This document shows, one piece after another, positions 12,376 through 12,874 of a stretch of DNA of 12,874 nt; positions within the stretch are counted from its first letter, which is position 1, and every line of letters starts with the position of its first letter. Position numbers and translations under genes: made by a program. Source of the DNA: DASUSF01 sp036375275 (GTDB lineage Bacteria; Pseudomonadota; Alphaproteobacteria; Geminicoccales; Geminicoccaceae); NCBI GenBank assembly GCA_036375275.1, contig DASUSF010000115.1, forward strand, positions 1-12,874. The letters are read 5' to 3'. The notes beneath the pieces were generated by a model, which was not told the origin of the DNA, did not search any database, and was given only the letters and a program-made list of their open reading frames with translations.

Positions 12376-12874
12376 ATGGACCCCATGCTCACCGGCGAGA
12401 TCCTGAGCCTCCTGATGTTCGCGACCACCTGCGGCGTCCTCCTGCTCGGGTTCCCGGTCGCCTTCTCGCTCGCCGGCACGGCCTTCGGCTTCGCGCTGCT
12501 CGGCTCCGCCCTCGACGCCTTCGACCTCCGCCTGCTCGGCGGCCTGCCGTCCCGCTACTTCGGGGTGATGGTCAACGAGGTGCTGGTCGCGGTGCCGCTG
12601 TTCGTGTTCATGGGCGTGATGCTCGAGCGGTCGCGGCTCTCCGAGCAGCTGCTCCAGACCATGGGCCTGTTGTTCGGCAGCCTGCGCGGCGGCCTCGGCC
12701 TGTCGGTCACGCTCGTCGGCATGCTGCTCGCGGCCTCGACCGGAATCGTCGGGGCGACGGTCGTGACCATGGGCCTGCTCTCGCTGCCGACCATGCTGAA
12801 GGCTGGCTACGACCCGAAGCTCGCCTGCGGCACGATCAGCGCGTCCGGCACCCTCGGCCAGATCATCCCGCCCT
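12376..12874 (+). CDS. TRAP transporter large permease subunit (DctM family), partial
   Basis: Large multi-spanning subunit that forms the transport pathway of the TRAP system. 166 codons are present before the window ends; full-length relatives have roughly 430-450 residues. The N-terminal half shows LLLGFPVAFSLAGTAFGFAL (22-41), AVPLFVFMGVMLERS (72-86), RGGLGLSVTLVGMLLAASTG (104-123), IVGATVVTMGLLSLPTML (124-141) and SASGTLGQIIPP (155-166). These are hallmark DctM blocks and match the same mannitol/chloroaromatic-type group as the small subunit. I take the first ATG, 3 nt after the small-subunit stop; a second ATG at 12385 is also possible. The open frame is uninterrupted to the edge. The substrate-binding protein may lie downstream. 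Confidence 0.93.
   Translation, partial: MDPMLTGEILSLLMFATTCGVLLLGFPVAFSLAGTAFGFALLGSALDAFDLRLLGGLPSRYFGVMVNEVLVAVPLFVFMGVMLERSRLSEQLLQTMGLLFGSLRGGLGLSVTLVGMLLAASTGIVGATVVTMGLLSLPTMLKAGYDPKLACGTISASGTLGQIIPP

Overview
The window is a GC-rich, gene-dense chromosomal segment with the gene order of an alphaproteobacterium (a Rhodospirillales-like lineage is my inference). The markers are ffh-rpsP-rimM-trmD-rplS-leuC on one strand, dapF-mtaB-ftsY divergent from it, and an mlaD-DUF2155 pair converging on accB-accC-aat. DUF2155 and a short stand-alone MlaD beside aat/accC are typical of Alphaproteobacteria. No rRNA, tRNA, CRISPR array, insertion sequence, phage gene or toxin/defence gene is visible.

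Layout. (1) 1-4408, minus strand: ffh, then rpsP with a good promoter of its own (about 2987-3015), rimM, trmD, rplS and the first 238 codons of leuC, which runs off the left edge. rimM and trmD overlap by 4 nt. (2) 4409-4617: a divergent intergenic region holding a striking inverted repeat (4561-4589). (3) 4618-7984, plus strand: dapF, mtaB and ftsY, tightly packed (5-nt gap, then an ATGA overlap). FtsY carries six tandem copies of a 12-residue Pro/Asp repeat in place of the usual acidic N-terminal region. (4) 8070-8965, plus strand: an MlaD-like MCE protein and a secreted DUF2155 protein joined by ATGA. (5) 8872-11430, minus strand: accB, accC and aat; the 3' end of aat overlaps the DUF2155 gene tail to tail by 94 nt. 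(6) 11431-11826: a divergent intergenic region with a promoter candidate for accB. (7) 11827-12874, plus strand: small and large membrane subunits of a TRAP transporter, the latter cut by the right edge.

Functionally this is housekeeping: ribosome biogenesis and tRNA modification (rpsP, rimM, trmD, rplS, mtaB), the two protein GTPases of co-translational membrane targeting (Ffh and its receptor FtsY), cell-wall/lysine and leucine biosynthesis (dapF, leuC), fatty-acid initiation (accB, accC), N-end-rule tagging (aat) and envelope lipid transport (mlaD). I found no convincing new system. The points most worth a second look are the FtsY repeat, the aat/DUF2155 overprinted ends, the MlaD-DUF2155 pair and the ffh/dapF inverted repeat.
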